Notes: generated by a model from the letters alone, not told the origin. Positions 1-9,228 are shown, counted from the first letter of the stretch. The stretch is DNA of 64,000 bases from VFZN01 sp963709325 (GCA_963709325.1 CAVPVV010000004.1:620001-684000), one strand, 5' to 3'. Made by a program: numbers and translations.

Positions 1-2
1 GT

Positions 3-926
3 CCGGCCGTCGCCCAGGGAATCATCCAGGGCGCGGCGGGGTGCCGGAAGCCGGTGGTCGTCTGCTTCATGGGCAACGTGCGGTCGCGCGAGGCGGTGGA
101 CCTGATGCGGCAGGCGGGCCTCGCCGTCTACACCTTTCCCGAAGACGCCGCCCGCGCGCTCGCCGCAATGGCGCGCTACGCGCAGTGGCTGGCGCGTCCG
201 GTCGGACAGCGCCGGGTGTTCGAGGATATCGATCGAGGCGCGATCGATGCCGTCATTCAGCGAGCCCGGTCCGAACAGCGCGTGCAGTTGACACTCGCCG
301 AAGCGCAATGCGTGCTCGGCCACGCGGGCATCCCGGTGCTGCCATGGCGGGAAGTGCGCTCGCGCGACGAAGCGCTTGCCGCCTGCAGTGAGCTCGGCCT
401 GCCGCTGGTCGCGAAGATCAGCTCGGCGCTGATCGTGCACAAATCGGAGATGGGCGGGGTCCGCGTCGGACTGGCGACGCCGCACGCCGTCGCCGCCGCT
501 TTCGACGAGATGATGCGGGACGCCATCGCGCGCGATCCGCATGCGACGCTCGTCCTGCAGCAGCAAGCCAGCGCCGGGACCGAGGTCATCGCCGGTGCGA
601 CACGCGATCCAAAGTTCGGCCCGCTCTTGATGTTCGGCCTCGGCGGCATCTTCGTCGAGGTGATGAAGGACGTCGCGTTCCGGGTCCACCCGCTCTCGGA
701 CGCCGACGCCCACGAGATGATTCGCGCGGTGAAGGGCTTCCCGCTGCTCGAGGGCGCGCGGGGGCGTCCGCGCGCCGACCTTGCCGCGCTCGAAACGATC
801 CTCTTGCGCCTCGACAGCCTGATGGCGGCATGTCCGGCCATAGTCGAGCTGGACCTTAATCCCGTGTTCGCTGCGCCGCAGAGCGCTCCTACCGCCGCGG
901 CCGACGCCAGAATCACGATTCAATAG
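3..926 (+). CDS. ADP-forming acyl/acetyl-CoA synthetase, ATP-grasp part (5' truncated by window)
   Basis: This is the C-terminal part of an NDP-forming acyl-CoA synthetase, which interconverts acyl-CoA plus ADP and phosphate with free acid, CoA and ATP. The reading frame is open to the first base of the window, so the CoA-binding N-terminus lies upstream; the GTG at 54 is not a credible start. The visible part carries an ATP-grasp domain, with the typical 'LVAKISSALIVHKSEMGG' strand-turn followed by a 'FGLGGIFVEV' segment, and ends with the family's 'ELDLNPVFA' motif. The stop is TAG at 924-926. No partner gene is visible, and the region just downstream holds only a decayed gene. Acetyl-, propionyl- or other acyl specificity cannot be told from this part. 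Confidence 0.85.
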   Translation, partial: PAVAQGIIQGAAGCRKPVVVCFMGNVRSREAVDLMRQAGLAVYTFPEDAARALAAMARYAQWLARPVGQRRVFEDIDRGAIDAVIQRARSEQRVQLTLAEAQCVLGHAGIPVLPWREVRSRDEALAACSELGLPLVAKISSALIVHKSEMGGVRVGLATPHAVAAAFDEMMRDAIARDPHATLVLQQQASAGTEVIAGATRDPKFGPLLMFGLGGIFVEVMKDVAFRVHPLSDADAHEMIRAVKGFPLLEGARGRPRADLAALETILLRLDSLMAACPAIVELDLNPVFAAPQSAPTAAADARITIQ

Positions 927-1334
927 GCAGAATCGCGCCCTTCTAGCTTTCACTGTCTGCCTTGGCCTTGCCGGGGCGGCCTCCGCCCAATCGACGGCCA
1001 CCCTTCGAACGAGCCTGGCGATTTCCACACCGCCGTTCACCGGCGGCCTGTTCCTGGGGCAGGACGCCCTCACCGCGCTGACCGCCGGGCCGTTCGACAT
1101 CGATCACGACCAGCGGTTGAGCGTGCACGGCACCGCTCAATCGCGGTCGGGCACAGGGTCGTGGGTCGGCGCGCCCTTCGCCACGACAGCGGCCTCGTCG
1201 CGAATCCCTCGGATCCGGTGGGGGTCGCGGCGGATCCGGACTTCGCCGACCTGCTTCCCGATGTCGATCTCACCGCGGTCGTGCCCCGCGTCCACCCGCG
1301 GACGCTGGCGGTGAGGGTGAAGCGAGCCCTCTAG
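919..1334 (+). pseudogene. Decayed small secreted-protein gene
   Basis: Frame +1 from about 919 encodes a convincing signal-peptide-like stretch (hydrophobic 'LLAFTVCLGLAGAASAQ') followed by 'STATLRTSLAISTPPF' and polar sequence. No ATG, GTG or TTG is present before it; the frame is closed upstream by a TAG at 841. Near 1150 the coding character jumps to another frame, reading 'LVANPSDPVGVAADPDFADL' and ending at TAG 1332-1334. Loss of the start codon plus a frame change points to a broken gene of about 135 codons. No family was recognised. It could instead be non-coding sequence that happens to look signal-like. Confidence 0.35.
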
Positions 1335-1419
1335 CGCGGGGAATCCCAGAGTTCACAGAGCCAGTCCACAGGTGAGCAGATCGCCGTTCACAGTTGAAGC
1401 TCACCGTGTCAGATCGTAC

Positions 1420-1508
1420 TGCACCCCTGCACCTTTGCACCCTTGCACCTTTGCACCTTTGCACTTGCACCCTTGCACCTTTGCACCCTTGCCCCGGTCC
1501 TTGCACCC
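1420..1508. repeat. Intergenic tandem array of TTGCACCY octamers
   Basis: About ten imperfect 8-bp units (TTGCACCT or TTGCACCC, one shortened to seven bases, one interrupted by CCGGTCC) run head to tail between the decayed gene and the copper ATPase, ending about 50 bp before its start. Read on the minus strand the unit has an AAGG/GAGG-like core. It is one of several short intergenic arrays in this window. Confidence 0.85.
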
Positions 1509-1556
1509 GTGCGGTGTCCGTTGCGGCTTTTTCGTTGAGCTTGTAACGTGGTGAGT

Positions 1557-3914
1557 ATGCCCGCCACGATTGAGACGGAGGCGCCTCAGCCCGTCCAGAT
1601 CACGCTGCCCGTCGAGGGCATGACGTGCGCGGCTTGCCAGGCGCACGTGCAGCGGGCGCTGCGCAAGACGCCGGGGGTGACCGAGGCCGCGGTCAATCTC
1701 ATGATGCACTCGGCGACCGTCTCCTACGATCCGCGGAGCGTGTCGCCCGGTCAGCTTGTGGATGCGATCAACGCGTCCGGGTACGAGTCGCACCTGCCCG
1801 AACCGGCGGTGGATGCGCTCGCCGAGGACGAGGCGCGCGAGATCGCGCAGCGATCCGAATATCGCAGCTTTCTGACCAAGTCGCTGACCACGCTTGCGCT
1901 CGGCGTCACCGCGATGGTCCTGTCGATGCCGGTGATGGCGGCCGGAGAACATGGGACTCATGCCGCTGCCGATCCTGTTCAACGCTGGGTCATGACCATC
2001 GTCGATCCCGCGCTCCGCGGCGCCTGGCCGGCGCTCTATAGGGTTCCTCGCGCCGCGCTCACCTGGACGCTGCTGGCCATGACCGTCGTCTCGATGGCCT
2101 GGGCCGGCCGCCATTTCTACGTTCGCGCGTGGAAGGCGGTCCGCCACGGCGCCGCCGACATGAACGTGCTCGTCGCGATCGGCACCGGCGCCGCCTTCCT
2201 CTATTCGCTGGTCGCGACCGTCGCGCCCGGCGTGTTCCTGGCCAGCGGCGCCAGCCCTGACGTGTATTACGAGGCCGTCATCATCATCCTTGCGCTCCTC
2301 CTCCTCGGCCATGCGCTCGAGGCCAGAGCCAAGACCCAGACGATGTCGGCGCTGCGGCGGCTTGCCCGGCTGCAGCCCCCCACCGCCCGCGTGCGGCGGA
2401 ACGGTGTCGAAACCGACGTCGCGACCGCCGCGGTGCAGGTCGGGGATGTCGTGATCGTCCGTCCCGGCGAGCGCTTTCCGGTGGACGGCCGGATCGTGTC
2501 GGGCAGCGGCGCGGTGGACGAATCGATGCTGACCGGCGAGTCGATTCCGATCGACAAGGGTCCTGGCGATCGCGTGGTCGGCGCCACCATCAACAAGGCC
2601 GGGGCGTTCGAGATCGAGGCCGCCGCGGTCGGCGCGCACAGCGTACTCGCCCAGGTGATGCGGCTGATGCGCGACGCGCAGGCGTCGCAGGCACCGATTC
2701 AGCGCCTTGCCGACCGCGTGTCGGCGGTGTTCGTGCCCGTGGTCATCGCGCTCGCGCTCGTCACCTTTGCCGCCTGGTGGATTGCGCTCGACCCGCCGAC
2801 GCTCGTCGGCGCACTTCTGCCGGCGGTGTCGGTCCTCATCATCGCGTGCCCGTGCGCGATGGGGCTGGCAGTGCCGACAGCGGTGATGGTGGCCACCGGC
2901 CGCGGCGCTGCCGAAGGCGTGCTCATCAAGGGTGGCGAACCGCTCGAGCGGCTTGCCGGAGTGGACGCGGTGGTCTTCGACAAGACCGGCACGCTCACGC
3001 GCGGCGAGCCGCGGGTCGTCGGCATCCAGCCGCTCGCTGATATCGATCCCACGACCATGTTGCGCGTTGCAGCGGCGATCGAGCGTCGATCCGAGCACCC
3101 GCTGGCCACCGCCATTGTCAGGGAGGCCGAGGCGCGAGGCGTTTCCTCGAGCACTGTCAGCGGCTTCAGCGCGCTTCCAGGCATGGGCGCCAGCGGCACG
3201 ACCGAGGGCCGTGCGATTCTGGTCGGCACGGCGACGCTGCTGCGGCAACAAGGCGTGAACGTCGATGCGCTCGCCGGCCTCGCTGACGATTTGGCGCGTC
3301 GCGGCCAGACCGCGGTCCTGGTGGCGATCGACGGGACGCCTGCAGGCGCGATTGCAATCGCCGATACGTTGCGGCCGGAGGCACGCGCCACGGTCGCGGC
3401 GCTGGAGTCGATGGGACTGGCGGTCGTGATGCTCAGCGGCGATCGCAAGGCCACAGCGTCCGCCGTCGCGGCCGAGGCGGGCATCCGGCGGGCGATCGCC
3501 GAGGTGCTGCCCGCGGGCAAGGTCGAGGCAATCCGGGCGCTGCAGGCCGAGGGCCGGCGCGTCGTGATGGTCGGCGATGGCATCAACGATGCGCCGGCGC
3601 TCGCCCAGGCCGACGTTGGCATTGCCATGGCATCGGGCACCGACATCGCCGCGCACGCCGCCGACGTCACGCTCATGCGCAACGATCTCGGCGGCGTCGG
3701 CGATGCGATTCGTCTCGCTCGCCGGACGATGCGCGTGATGAAACAGAACCTGTTCTGGGCGTTCGTCTACAACGTGGTCGGAATTCCGATCGCGGCGGGC
3801 GCGCTCTACCCGGCCTTCGGCATCCTCCTCAGTCCCATCCTCGCGAGCGGCGCGATGGCCTTCAGCTCGGTGAGCGTCGTGTCGAACAGCCTTCGGCTGA
3901 AGAAGTCAGCGTGA
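1557..3914 (+). CDS. copA: Cu(+)-exporting P1B-type ATPase
   Basis: This is an inner-membrane pump that exports Cu(I) at the cost of ATP. It has one N-terminal heavy-metal-associated domain with GMTCAAC (C24, C27), actuator TGES at about 326-329, the metal-site CPC at 431-433, phosphorylation motif DKTGTLT at 475-481, the P1B-specific SEHPL (His about 514) and GDGINDAP at 673-680. The last two helices carry the Y-N and M-x-S-S signatures ('FVYNVVGIP', 'MAFSSVSVVSNS') that mark the copper-selective P1B-1 group. The protein is 785 aa, normal for the family. ATG 1557 was chosen over in-frame GTGs at 1548 and 1551; the sequence does not settle this firmly. The gene stands alone between an octamer array and a universal stress gene; no CueR or CsoR regulator is adjacent. 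Confidence 0.95.
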   Translation: MPATIETEAPQPVQITLPVEGMTCAACQAHVQRALRKTPGVTEAAVNLMMHSATVSYDPRSVSPGQLVDAINASGYESHLPEPAVDALAEDEAREIAQRSEYRSFLTKSLTTLALGVTAMVLSMPVMAAGEHGTHAAADPVQRWVMTIVDPALRGAWPALYRVPRAALTWTLLAMTVVSMAWAGRHFYVRAWKAVRHGAADMNVLVAIGTGAAFLYSLVATVAPGVFLASGASPDVYYEAVIIILALLLLGHALEARAKTQTMSALRRLARLQPPTARVRRNGVETDVATAAVQVGDVVIVRPGERFPVDGRIVSGSGAVDESMLTGESIPIDKGPGDRVVGATINKAGAFEIEAAAVGAHSVLAQVMRLMRDAQASQAPIQRLADRVSAVFVPVVIALALVTFAAWWIALDPPTLVGALLPAVSVLIIACPCAMGLAVPTAVMVATGRGAAEGVLIKGGEPLERLAGVDAVVFDKTGTLTRGEPRVVGIQPLADIDPTTMLRVAAAIERRSEHPLATAIVREAEARGVSSSTVSGFSALPGMGASGTTEGRAILVGTATLLRQQGVNVDALAGLADDLARRGQTAVLVAIDGTPAGAIAIADTLRPEARATVAALESMGLAVVMLSGDRKATASAVAAEAGIRRAIAEVLPAGKVEAIRALQAEGRRVVMVGDGINDAPALAQADVGIAMASGTDIAAHAADVTLMRNDLGGVGDAIRLARRTMRVMKQNLFWAFVYNVVGIPIAAGALYPAFGILLSPILASGAMAFSSVSVVSNSLRLKKSA

Positions 3915-3988
3915 ATAAGGGAGCAGCGAGACGTCCGACCCTCGGAATTCAGTGATTTCGCATCCGTGACGCGCTAGCATCTTGGGGC

Positions 3989-4417
3989 GTGTTCACTCAC
4001 ATCCTGTGCCCGGTTGACTTCTCCCCCGATTCGGAACGCGCGCTGGCAGCGGCGCTGGCCCTCGCCCGCGTGGCGGCCGGGCACGTCACGCTCCTCACGG
4101 TCGTGGACCCGCTGCTCAGCGCCGGCGCGAGCGCGGCCGGGGCCGACGATGCGCTCGACAAGCAGACCCAGGACGAGCTCCGGCAGCTCCTCGATCGCGC
4201 CGCGCCCGGCATGGCGTCGGCGGTGGCGGTCAGCGTTCGAGTCGGCGAGCCTGCCGCGGAGATCCTCGCCCAGGCCGACGAGTCCAACGCCGATGTGATC
4301 GTCATGGGCATGCGTGGCGTCGGCGGCACGCAGAGGCTCCTGCTCGGATCGACCAGCCAGGATGTACTCGAAGCCGCCAGCGTCCCGGTCCTCGTCGTCC
4401 CACCGCCCGATCGCTGA
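3989..4417 (+). CDS. Universal stress protein (UspA family)
   Basis: This is a 142-aa single-domain cytoplasmic Usp protein. It begins 'MFTHILCPVDFSPDSERAL', the usual first strand and helix, and ends with the ATP-binding signature G-x2-G-x9-G-(S/T) seen as 'GMRGVGGTQRLLLGSTSQ' followed by the terminal 'VPVLVV' strand. The ATP-binding type of Usp is therefore likely. The start is GTG at 3989; no ATG lies nearby in frame. It sits 74 bp after the copper ATPase on the same strand and converges on the DUF4010 gene, whose stop lies 7 bp away. A role in general stress survival is known for the family; any link to copper stress is inference from position only. Confidence 0.88.
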   Translation: MFTHILCPVDFSPDSERALAAALALARVAAGHVTLLTVVDPLLSAGASAAGADDALDKQTQDELRQLLDRAAPGMASAVAVSVRVGEPAAEILAQADESNADVIVMGMRGVGGTQRLLLGSTSQDVLEAASVPVLVVPPPDR

Positions 4418-4423
4418 TCCAGA

Positions 4424-5674
4424 TCACCCCAGCAGGACGACCGCCGCGGCGAGCGTGCCCGCCATGATCAGCAGTACCGTGCTCGTCGTGAGCCGGAAGG
4501 CTCCTTGCCCCGCCGTCACGGACATGGCGGTCTTCACGAGCGTATTCGACAGCAGTCCCATCGTGACCGCGCGCGCCGCCAGGGTCGCCGGCACCGCTCC
4601 TCGCCCCACCTCCTGCGCCATCGACAAGGTCAGCGCATCGGCGTCGGTCAGCCCGAGCACTGCTGCCATCCAGAGCAACCCGCCGCTGCCGAAGCGGCTG
4701 CCAATGGCGTCAACCAGAACCAGGACCAACTGGAAGAGGATCGCCATCTCGAGCGCGCTGCGCAGCTGGAGCGGATTGCGGGCAAGCGTACCCTCGGAGG
4801 TTTCGATCCCCGGCGATCGCCGAACGCCCGACAACGCGGCAATCACGCCGACCGCGGCCGGCGCGGCCAGCGCCGGGGCGAGCGTCAACGCCAGGGCCGG
4901 GCTGAGAATCGCGGCGGCGACGAGCACGCGCGCGTAGAGCACCGTGTTGGCCGCGACCACGCCGCGCGCCAGCGGGCGCGCCAGGAGCGGATGCTCGCGG
5001 CTCTGCCGGGCGAAGCCGAGCGTCACGCTGGTTGACGACACCATGCCTCCGAGCAGGCCAGCGACGACGTAGCCGCGCGAGACGCCAATCGCCCGCTGCG
5101 CGATGTAGCCGAGAAAGCTCAGTCCGGAAAACAACAGGACGAGCAACCAGAGTTGGCGCGGACGGAACCCGCCGCCCCATGTGCCGAACGGGCCGGGCGG
5201 AAGAAGCGGCAGGATGACGACGGCCATCACCGCGAAGCGGAAGGCGGCGCTGAGTTCGGGGCCTTCGAGACGCCCGACCAGATCGTGGAGCTGCGACTTC
5301 TCGAACAGCAGCAGCGCGGTCACGGCGGCTATTCCGCTGGCTACTCCGGTCTGCCCGAGGCCGGCCGTGACTCCGGCGGCGATGACGATCAGCGCGGCGG
5401 TCTCGGTGGTGGCGTCCACGTCGTGCCCGCTGGCGGCCAGATAGCCGGCCAGCACCAGCAGGCCGCCGAGCGCGAGCACGATGGCGGCAAGTGGCTGCGC
5501 GTCCCACACCCACAGCCGCCCGGCAATGCCGCCGAGCGCGCCGAGCAGCGCGAACGTGCGGACGCCGGCAAATCGGGCCTGCGGACCGGTCGCATGGCCG
5601 GACCACTGGCGTTCGACGCCAACTGCGGCGCCGCCCAGTAACGCGACCAGCAGGGCGATGAGGGAATCAGGCAC
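4424..5674 (-). CDS. MgtC/SapB- and DUF4010-type integral membrane protein
   Basis: This 416-aa polytopic membrane protein has about a dozen hydrophobic segments. The N-terminal part resembles MgtC/SapB ('GGAAVGVERQWSGHA', then 'AGVRTFALLGALGGI'), and the remainder matches the DUF4010 layout ('GMVSSTSVTLGFARQSRE', 'TNTVLYAR'-like segment, and a final small-residue-rich pair of helices). The substrate is unknown; MgtC-like proteins are linked to Mg2+ starvation or membrane-potential control. An upstream extension to 5743 exists in frame but runs through the terminator of the preceding barrel gene, so GTG 5674 with a GGAG eight bases upstream is preferred. It converges with the universal stress gene. 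Confidence 0.8.
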   Translation of the reverse strand: MPDSLIALLVALLGGAAVGVERQWSGHATGPQARFAGVRTFALLGALGGIAGRLWVWDAQPLAAIVLALGGLLVLAGYLAASGHDVDATTETAALIVIAAGVTAGLGQTGVASGIAAVTALLLFEKSQLHDLVGRLEGPELSAAFRFAVMAVVILPLLPPGPFGTWGGGFRPRQLWLLVLLFSGLSFLGYIAQRAIGVSRGYVVAGLLGGMVSSTSVTLGFARQSREHPLLARPLARGVVAANTVLYARVLVAAAILSPALALTLAPALAAPAAVGVIAALSGVRRSPGIETSEGTLARNPLQLRSALEMAILFQLVLVLVDAIGSRFGSGGLLWMAAVLGLTDADALTLSMAQEVGRGAVPATLAARAVTMGLLSNTLVKTAMSVTAGQGAFRLTTSTVLLIMAGTLAAAVVLLG

Positions 5675-5708
5675 GGGGTGCTCCGGAGCGACCAGCCGGA
5701 TGTCTCGC

Positions 5709-5741
5709 AAAAAAAGAAGGGCGGCCCGCTTGGGGCCGCCC
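5709..5741 (-). terminator. Rho-independent terminator of the cytochrome/barrel operon
   Basis: A perfect 9-bp stem (GGGCGGCCC at 5719-5727 with GGGCCGCCC at 5733-5741, 5-nt loop) is followed, in the minus-strand direction, by a T-run (A7 on the plus strand at 5709-5715). It begins 27 bp past the stop of the MtrB-like gene. Confidence 0.9.
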
Positions 5742-5767
5742 AAATCCGCAGGAGGCGCGGGAGAACG

Positions 5768-8206
5768 TCAGAAGCGGTACAGCATCCGCGCAAACACGCG
5801 GCTGCCGCTGTAGGGCCGGTTCCCGTAGCCGGTCATCAACCCACCCAGCCAGTCGATGCGCGGCACGCCGGTGGACGGATAGAAGCCGACCGGGCCGCCG
5901 CCGGCGAAGTTGTTCGGATCGGCGTCCAGGGTGTTCCAGTCGGTCACGTCGAAGTTCTCGTACCAGTAGCCGATACCGAGACCGACCGCCTTGTTCACGT
6001 AGTACTTGAAGTCGACGGTGAAGCGGCGCCAGTCGTTGACGACGTTGGGGAGCGGGATGAACTGGCCGGCGGCGGCCAGCGAGTCGATGCGCGGCCCGTA
6101 GTAGTTGAAGTTGTTGTCCGAGTCGTTCATCTCGTAGCCGACATGGAGGTCGGCCCGGGCCTTCATCAACCCGAGCATGTCGACGTAGGCCGTCACGGTG
6201 TTGACCTTTTCGGTGTTGTCCAGGAACCAGTTGCGGGACGGGTCGGTCCACGTCGGGTCAGGCGGCGGGTTCGCGTTACGCGACTTCTGCACGGCGTTGA
6301 ACTTGTCCCACCCGTAGGTGAGGCCGAAGTGCACCATGTCGTTGAGGCTGTAATCCGCCCCGACGGCCCAGGCATTGATGTCGTTGCTCAGCAGGCCGAA
6401 CTGCTCGCGGCCCGCCGGTATCGACGAGTCACCGAAGAAAGTATCTCGCGTAGTCGTGAACTGGAAGAAAACGCCCACCTGATCGAAGGGGTTGGCGCTC
6501 AACACCAGCATGCCTTTGGTGCGATCCCGGTCGGCCTCGTCGAAGTAGCGCAGGCCCGGCTGCGTACCGGACGGGCCCTCCTCGTAATCGATGCCGGACA
6601 GGATGTAGCCGTCGCCGCGGCGCTGTCCGCTGTCGAGCGAGGCCCGGACGCCGATGTAGTTGAAGAGCCGTGCGTCGTAGGCGGCGCGGTACGTGTTCTC
6701 GTTGACGTCGCTGAAGCCGCGACCTTCACGCTCGTACTTCTCGTTGGCGTAGCCGACGCGAATCGCGCCGAACGCCTTGAGCCCGAAGGTGCCGTTGACG
6801 TCGAAGTTCTTCCGTGTGATCTGGAAGTACTCCGAGAAGCCCTCGAGGTAGGGCGTATTCGGATCGTCGACGAACTCCTCGGGGACTGCGTCGAAGCGGA
6901 CGTATTCGCGGCCGTCGAAGTGCGGCGTCTTGTTGTGGTGGTCGTTGTAGCGATACCTGGCCTGGATGGTCACGAACCGGAGCTCACGGCTGTTGAAGTT
7001 CAGCAGCCAGTTCGTGCTGTCCACCGCCGCTTCGGCCGACGACCGCGGCAATTCGCGGAGTCCCGGGAACGCGTTGAGGACGGTCGGGTTGTTGATCGAG
7101 GTATTCAACGTCCACGGCAGCAGCGCCTCGTTCTGGCGCATGAACGTGTACGTCAGGTTTCCGTTGATCGTGGTCCGCGGGGTGAACTTGAACATCCCCG
7201 TGGTGCCGATCGAGTTGAGGTTGTTGCTCGGCCAGAGCGCCTCCTGTCCGAGGGCGGGGCCGTTGCCGTTGCTGTAGCCGCTCGGGTCGTAGGGCCCGTC
7301 CGGCGGCAGCAGGCCGTTGTTGAAGTCGGTCGCGCGGATCGGGTTGTCCCACGTCAGCGTCTGGATGTCGTTGGTGAAGTAGCTCCCCCAGTAGTCGAGC
7401 CGTACCATCCCCTTGTTGCTGACCCATTCGCTGTTGGCCTTCAGCTCGTTGTTCCGTTGATCGATCGGAATGACGAGTTCGTTGGCGTTGTTGAATGCAT
7501 AGGAGGCCGCCCACGGCATGTGGCCGGTCCGCGACGTGGTCGACGCGTCGAGCTTGATCGCGAAACCCGGCGAGGACATATAGCGCACCGTCCCGGCGAC
7601 GATGTCGCGGCGGACCTGGATGTCCTGGGTTTGCGGGAACAGCCCCGTGTTGGCGTAGATCGAGCGGTTGGCGATCGCCTGCGCCGAGGTGGTGGCGCTG
7701 CACGCGGCAGGCGGCCCGCCCGGCGCGCACGGCACGCCGACGGCATTGCCGTCGCTGGTGCTGTTGGTCGGCCCCTGGATTCCCAGCCGGATGTCACTGG
7801 GCAAGGTGAATAGCCCGCGATCGTCGGTGGTCCAGAACGAGTTGGCGTCGTAGCGGTAGTTGAGCGGGATCGAATCGAACACGCCGCTCACCACGAGCTT
7901 CCCGGTGTAGTACTCGCCCGAATAGCGCGAGTCGCGATAACCGATGTTCGACGCTGCCGCATTGAAGCGGTAGCGCTCCGTGTTCTGTGTCCATTCGAGC
8001 AAGGTCGCCGCGCCCGGACGCAGGTCGCGGTACCGCTCGAAACGGGCTTCGTCGCCATCCTCGCCGCCGAAGCGGACACCGACGTCGGCGAGACCTTGCG
8101 AGGGCACGTCCGGCGGCGCCGGCTTGGTCGGCGGCGTCTGGGCCTGCGCCAGGTGGGCGGAGGCCAGCAGCAACGCCGCAATTGAGATTATCAGTGTGTT
8201 GCGCAT
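5768..8206 (-). CDS. mtrB: MtrB/PioB-family decaheme-associated outer-membrane beta-barrel
   Basis: This 812-aa protein is predicted to form the outer-membrane porin sheath that holds a decaheme cytochrome and lets electrons cross the outer membrane. It starts with a signal peptide ('IISIAALLLASAHLAQAQ'), followed by the family's N-terminal region ('DVGVRFGGEDGDEARFERYR'), long alternating strands rich in Y, N, D and W, and an aromatic C-terminus ending in RMLYRF. The only cysteines I see are a C-x8-C pair in a loop near residue 155; the N-terminal CxxC described for Shewanella MtrB is absent. Start ATG 8206 is preferred, with GGGGAGG six bases upstream. The ATG at 8221 overlaps the cytochrome stop. 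It is the last gene before a strong terminator and is probably co-transcribed with the cytochrome. Confidence 0.9.
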   Translation of the reverse strand: MRNTLIISIAALLLASAHLAQAQTPPTKPAPPDVPSQGLADVGVRFGGEDGDEARFERYRDLRPGAATLLEWTQNTERYRFNAAASNIGYRDSRYSGEYYTGKLVVSGVFDSIPLNYRYDANSFWTTDDRGLFTLPSDIRLGIQGPTNSTSDGNAVGVPCAPGGPPAACSATTSAQAIANRSIYANTGLFPQTQDIQVRRDIVAGTVRYMSSPGFAIKLDASTTSRTGHMPWAASYAFNNANELVIPIDQRNNELKANSEWVSNKGMVRLDYWGSYFTNDIQTLTWDNPIRATDFNNGLLPPDGPYDPSGYSNGNGPALGQEALWPSNNLNSIGTTGMFKFTPRTTINGNLTYTFMRQNEALLPWTLNTSINNPTVLNAFPGLRELPRSSAEAAVDSTNWLLNFNSRELRFVTIQARYRYNDHHNKTPHFDGREYVRFDAVPEEFVDDPNTPYLEGFSEYFQITRKNFDVNGTFGLKAFGAIRVGYANEKYEREGRGFSDVNENTYRAAYDARLFNYIGVRASLDSGQRRGDGYILSGIDYEEGPSGTQPGLRYFDEADRDRTKGMLVLSANPFDQVGVFFQFTTTRDTFFGDSSIPAGREQFGLLSNDINAWAVGADYSLNDMVHFGLTYGWDKFNAVQKSRNANPPPDPTWTDPSRNWFLDNTEKVNTVTAYVDMLGLMKARADLHVGYEMNDSDNNFNYYGPRIDSLAAAGQFIPLPNVVNDWRRFTVDFKYYVNKAVGLGIGYWYENFDVTDWNTLDADPNNFAGGGPVGFYPSTGVPRIDWLGGLMTGYGNRPYSGSRVFARMLYRF

Positions 8207-8220
8207 GGCATGCCTCCCCA

Positions 8221-9228
8221 TCACCGCAGGAAGAACTTCCCGTTCGGGTGATTCGACCCGTGCACCTGCTGGTGGCAGTTCGCGCAGGACTTGCCATACA
8301 TCTTGTTGGCGTTCCCGGAGTTCTGCAGGGTGAATCCCTCGTAGACGGTGGGAGGATGCCGCGAGGTCACGTGACAGCGCTGGCAGAGGAACGGCAGCTT
8401 GGCCTGGAGCATGCGGTCGTTGTTGCTGCCGTGCGAATCGTGGCACGTGGTGCAGCTGTCCACCACCGGAGCGTGCTCCCACAGGAACGGGCCGCGCTTC
8501 TCGGTGTGGCAGCTGGTGCAACTCTGGTCGACCGTGGTCCCCACGCGGAGCAGCTTCACGTTGGTGGTGCCGTGCACGTTGTGGCAGGACGAGCACGTCA
8601 TCTTGCCCTCTCGCACCGGCATATGATTGAACCGCTGCTGCTTGTTCGTGATGGTCTGGTGGCACCGCGCGCAGGTCAGCTGCTGCGTCTTGGCGCGCAT
8701 CAGCTTCGGCCCCTCTGACGAGTGCACGCTGTGGCAATCCGCGCACTTCAGGTTCCGGTTCTCGTGCTGGCTGCCGTCCCAGAGCGCATGCTCGCCGCGG
8801 TTGTGGCAGGCCTGGCATTGGCCGTTGGCCGTATGCGCCGCCACCTTGTTGAACTGAATCGGCTTCACGTTCGCCGGATCCTGCGCGTGGGCCTCGCCGG
8901 GACCGTGACACGACTCGCATCCCTGCTTCGACGCCGGCGCCAGCGCGTTGCCCTTGAATCCGTGCTTGGTCGCCTCGATGGTCTTGTCGTAGTTCTCGTG
9001 GCAGACCACGCAGGCCTCGCTGCCGAGGTAACCTGATTGCGCGGCCTGACCGGCGGCAGGCGTCCCCGGGGACCCGTTTTCACTTGGTGTCCCAGGCGCG
9101 GTCGTGGCCGCTGACATCGGGGCGGCGGGCGCCGTCTCCGGTCCACGGTACGCCACCGCCGAAATTCCGACGCTGGCGACGGCCATGAGCGTGGCGAGTA
9201 ACACCGCCCAATTGCCAAAACGCTTCAT
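8221..9228 (-). CDS. MtrA/DmsE-family decaheme c-type cytochrome
   Basis: This 335-aa periplasmic multiheme cytochrome transfers electrons to or from the outer-membrane barrel encoded next. I count ten CxxCH motifs in order: CVVCH, CESCH, CQACH, CADCH, CARCH, CSSCH, CTSCH, CTTCH, CQRCH and CANCH. An N-terminal hydrophobic signal ('WAVLLATLMAVASVGISAVA') is followed by a Pro/Ala/Thr-rich linker (about 35-65) before the heme domain, matching the length and spacing of MtrA/DmsE proteins. Its stop touches the ribosome-binding region of the barrel gene. A sigma-54 type promoter lies about 65-80 bp upstream with a hairpin in the leader. No OmcA/MtrC-type surface cytochrome is present in the window. 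Confidence 0.95.
   Translation of the reverse strand: MKRFGNWAVLLATLMAVASVGISAVAYRGPETAPAAPMSAATTAPGTPSENGSPGTPAAGQAAQSGYLGSEACVVCHENYDKTIEATKHGFKGNALAPASKQGCESCHGPGEAHAQDPANVKPIQFNKVAAHTANGQCQACHNRGEHALWDGSQHENRNLKCADCHSVHSSEGPKLMRAKTQQLTCARCHQTITNKQQRFNHMPVREGKMTCSSCHNVHGTTNVKLLRVGTTVDQSCTSCHTEKRGPFLWEHAPVVDSCTTCHDSHGSNNDRMLQAKLPFLCQRCHVTSRHPPTVYEGFTLQNSGNANKMYGKSCANCHQQVHGSNHPNGKFFLR

Noticed and set aside
5678..7813. Long open plus-strand frame of over 700 codons opposite the MtrB-like gene
   Set aside because: It is the antisense shadow of a GC-rich barrel gene that has a signal peptide, a conserved N-terminus and a terminator on the other strand; its own translation is rich in Arg, Val and Glu without any domain.
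8221..8920. N-terminal extension of the barrel frame by about 240 codons
   Set aside because: It overlaps the ten-heme cytochrome in another frame and lies before the proper signal peptide and ribosome-binding site.
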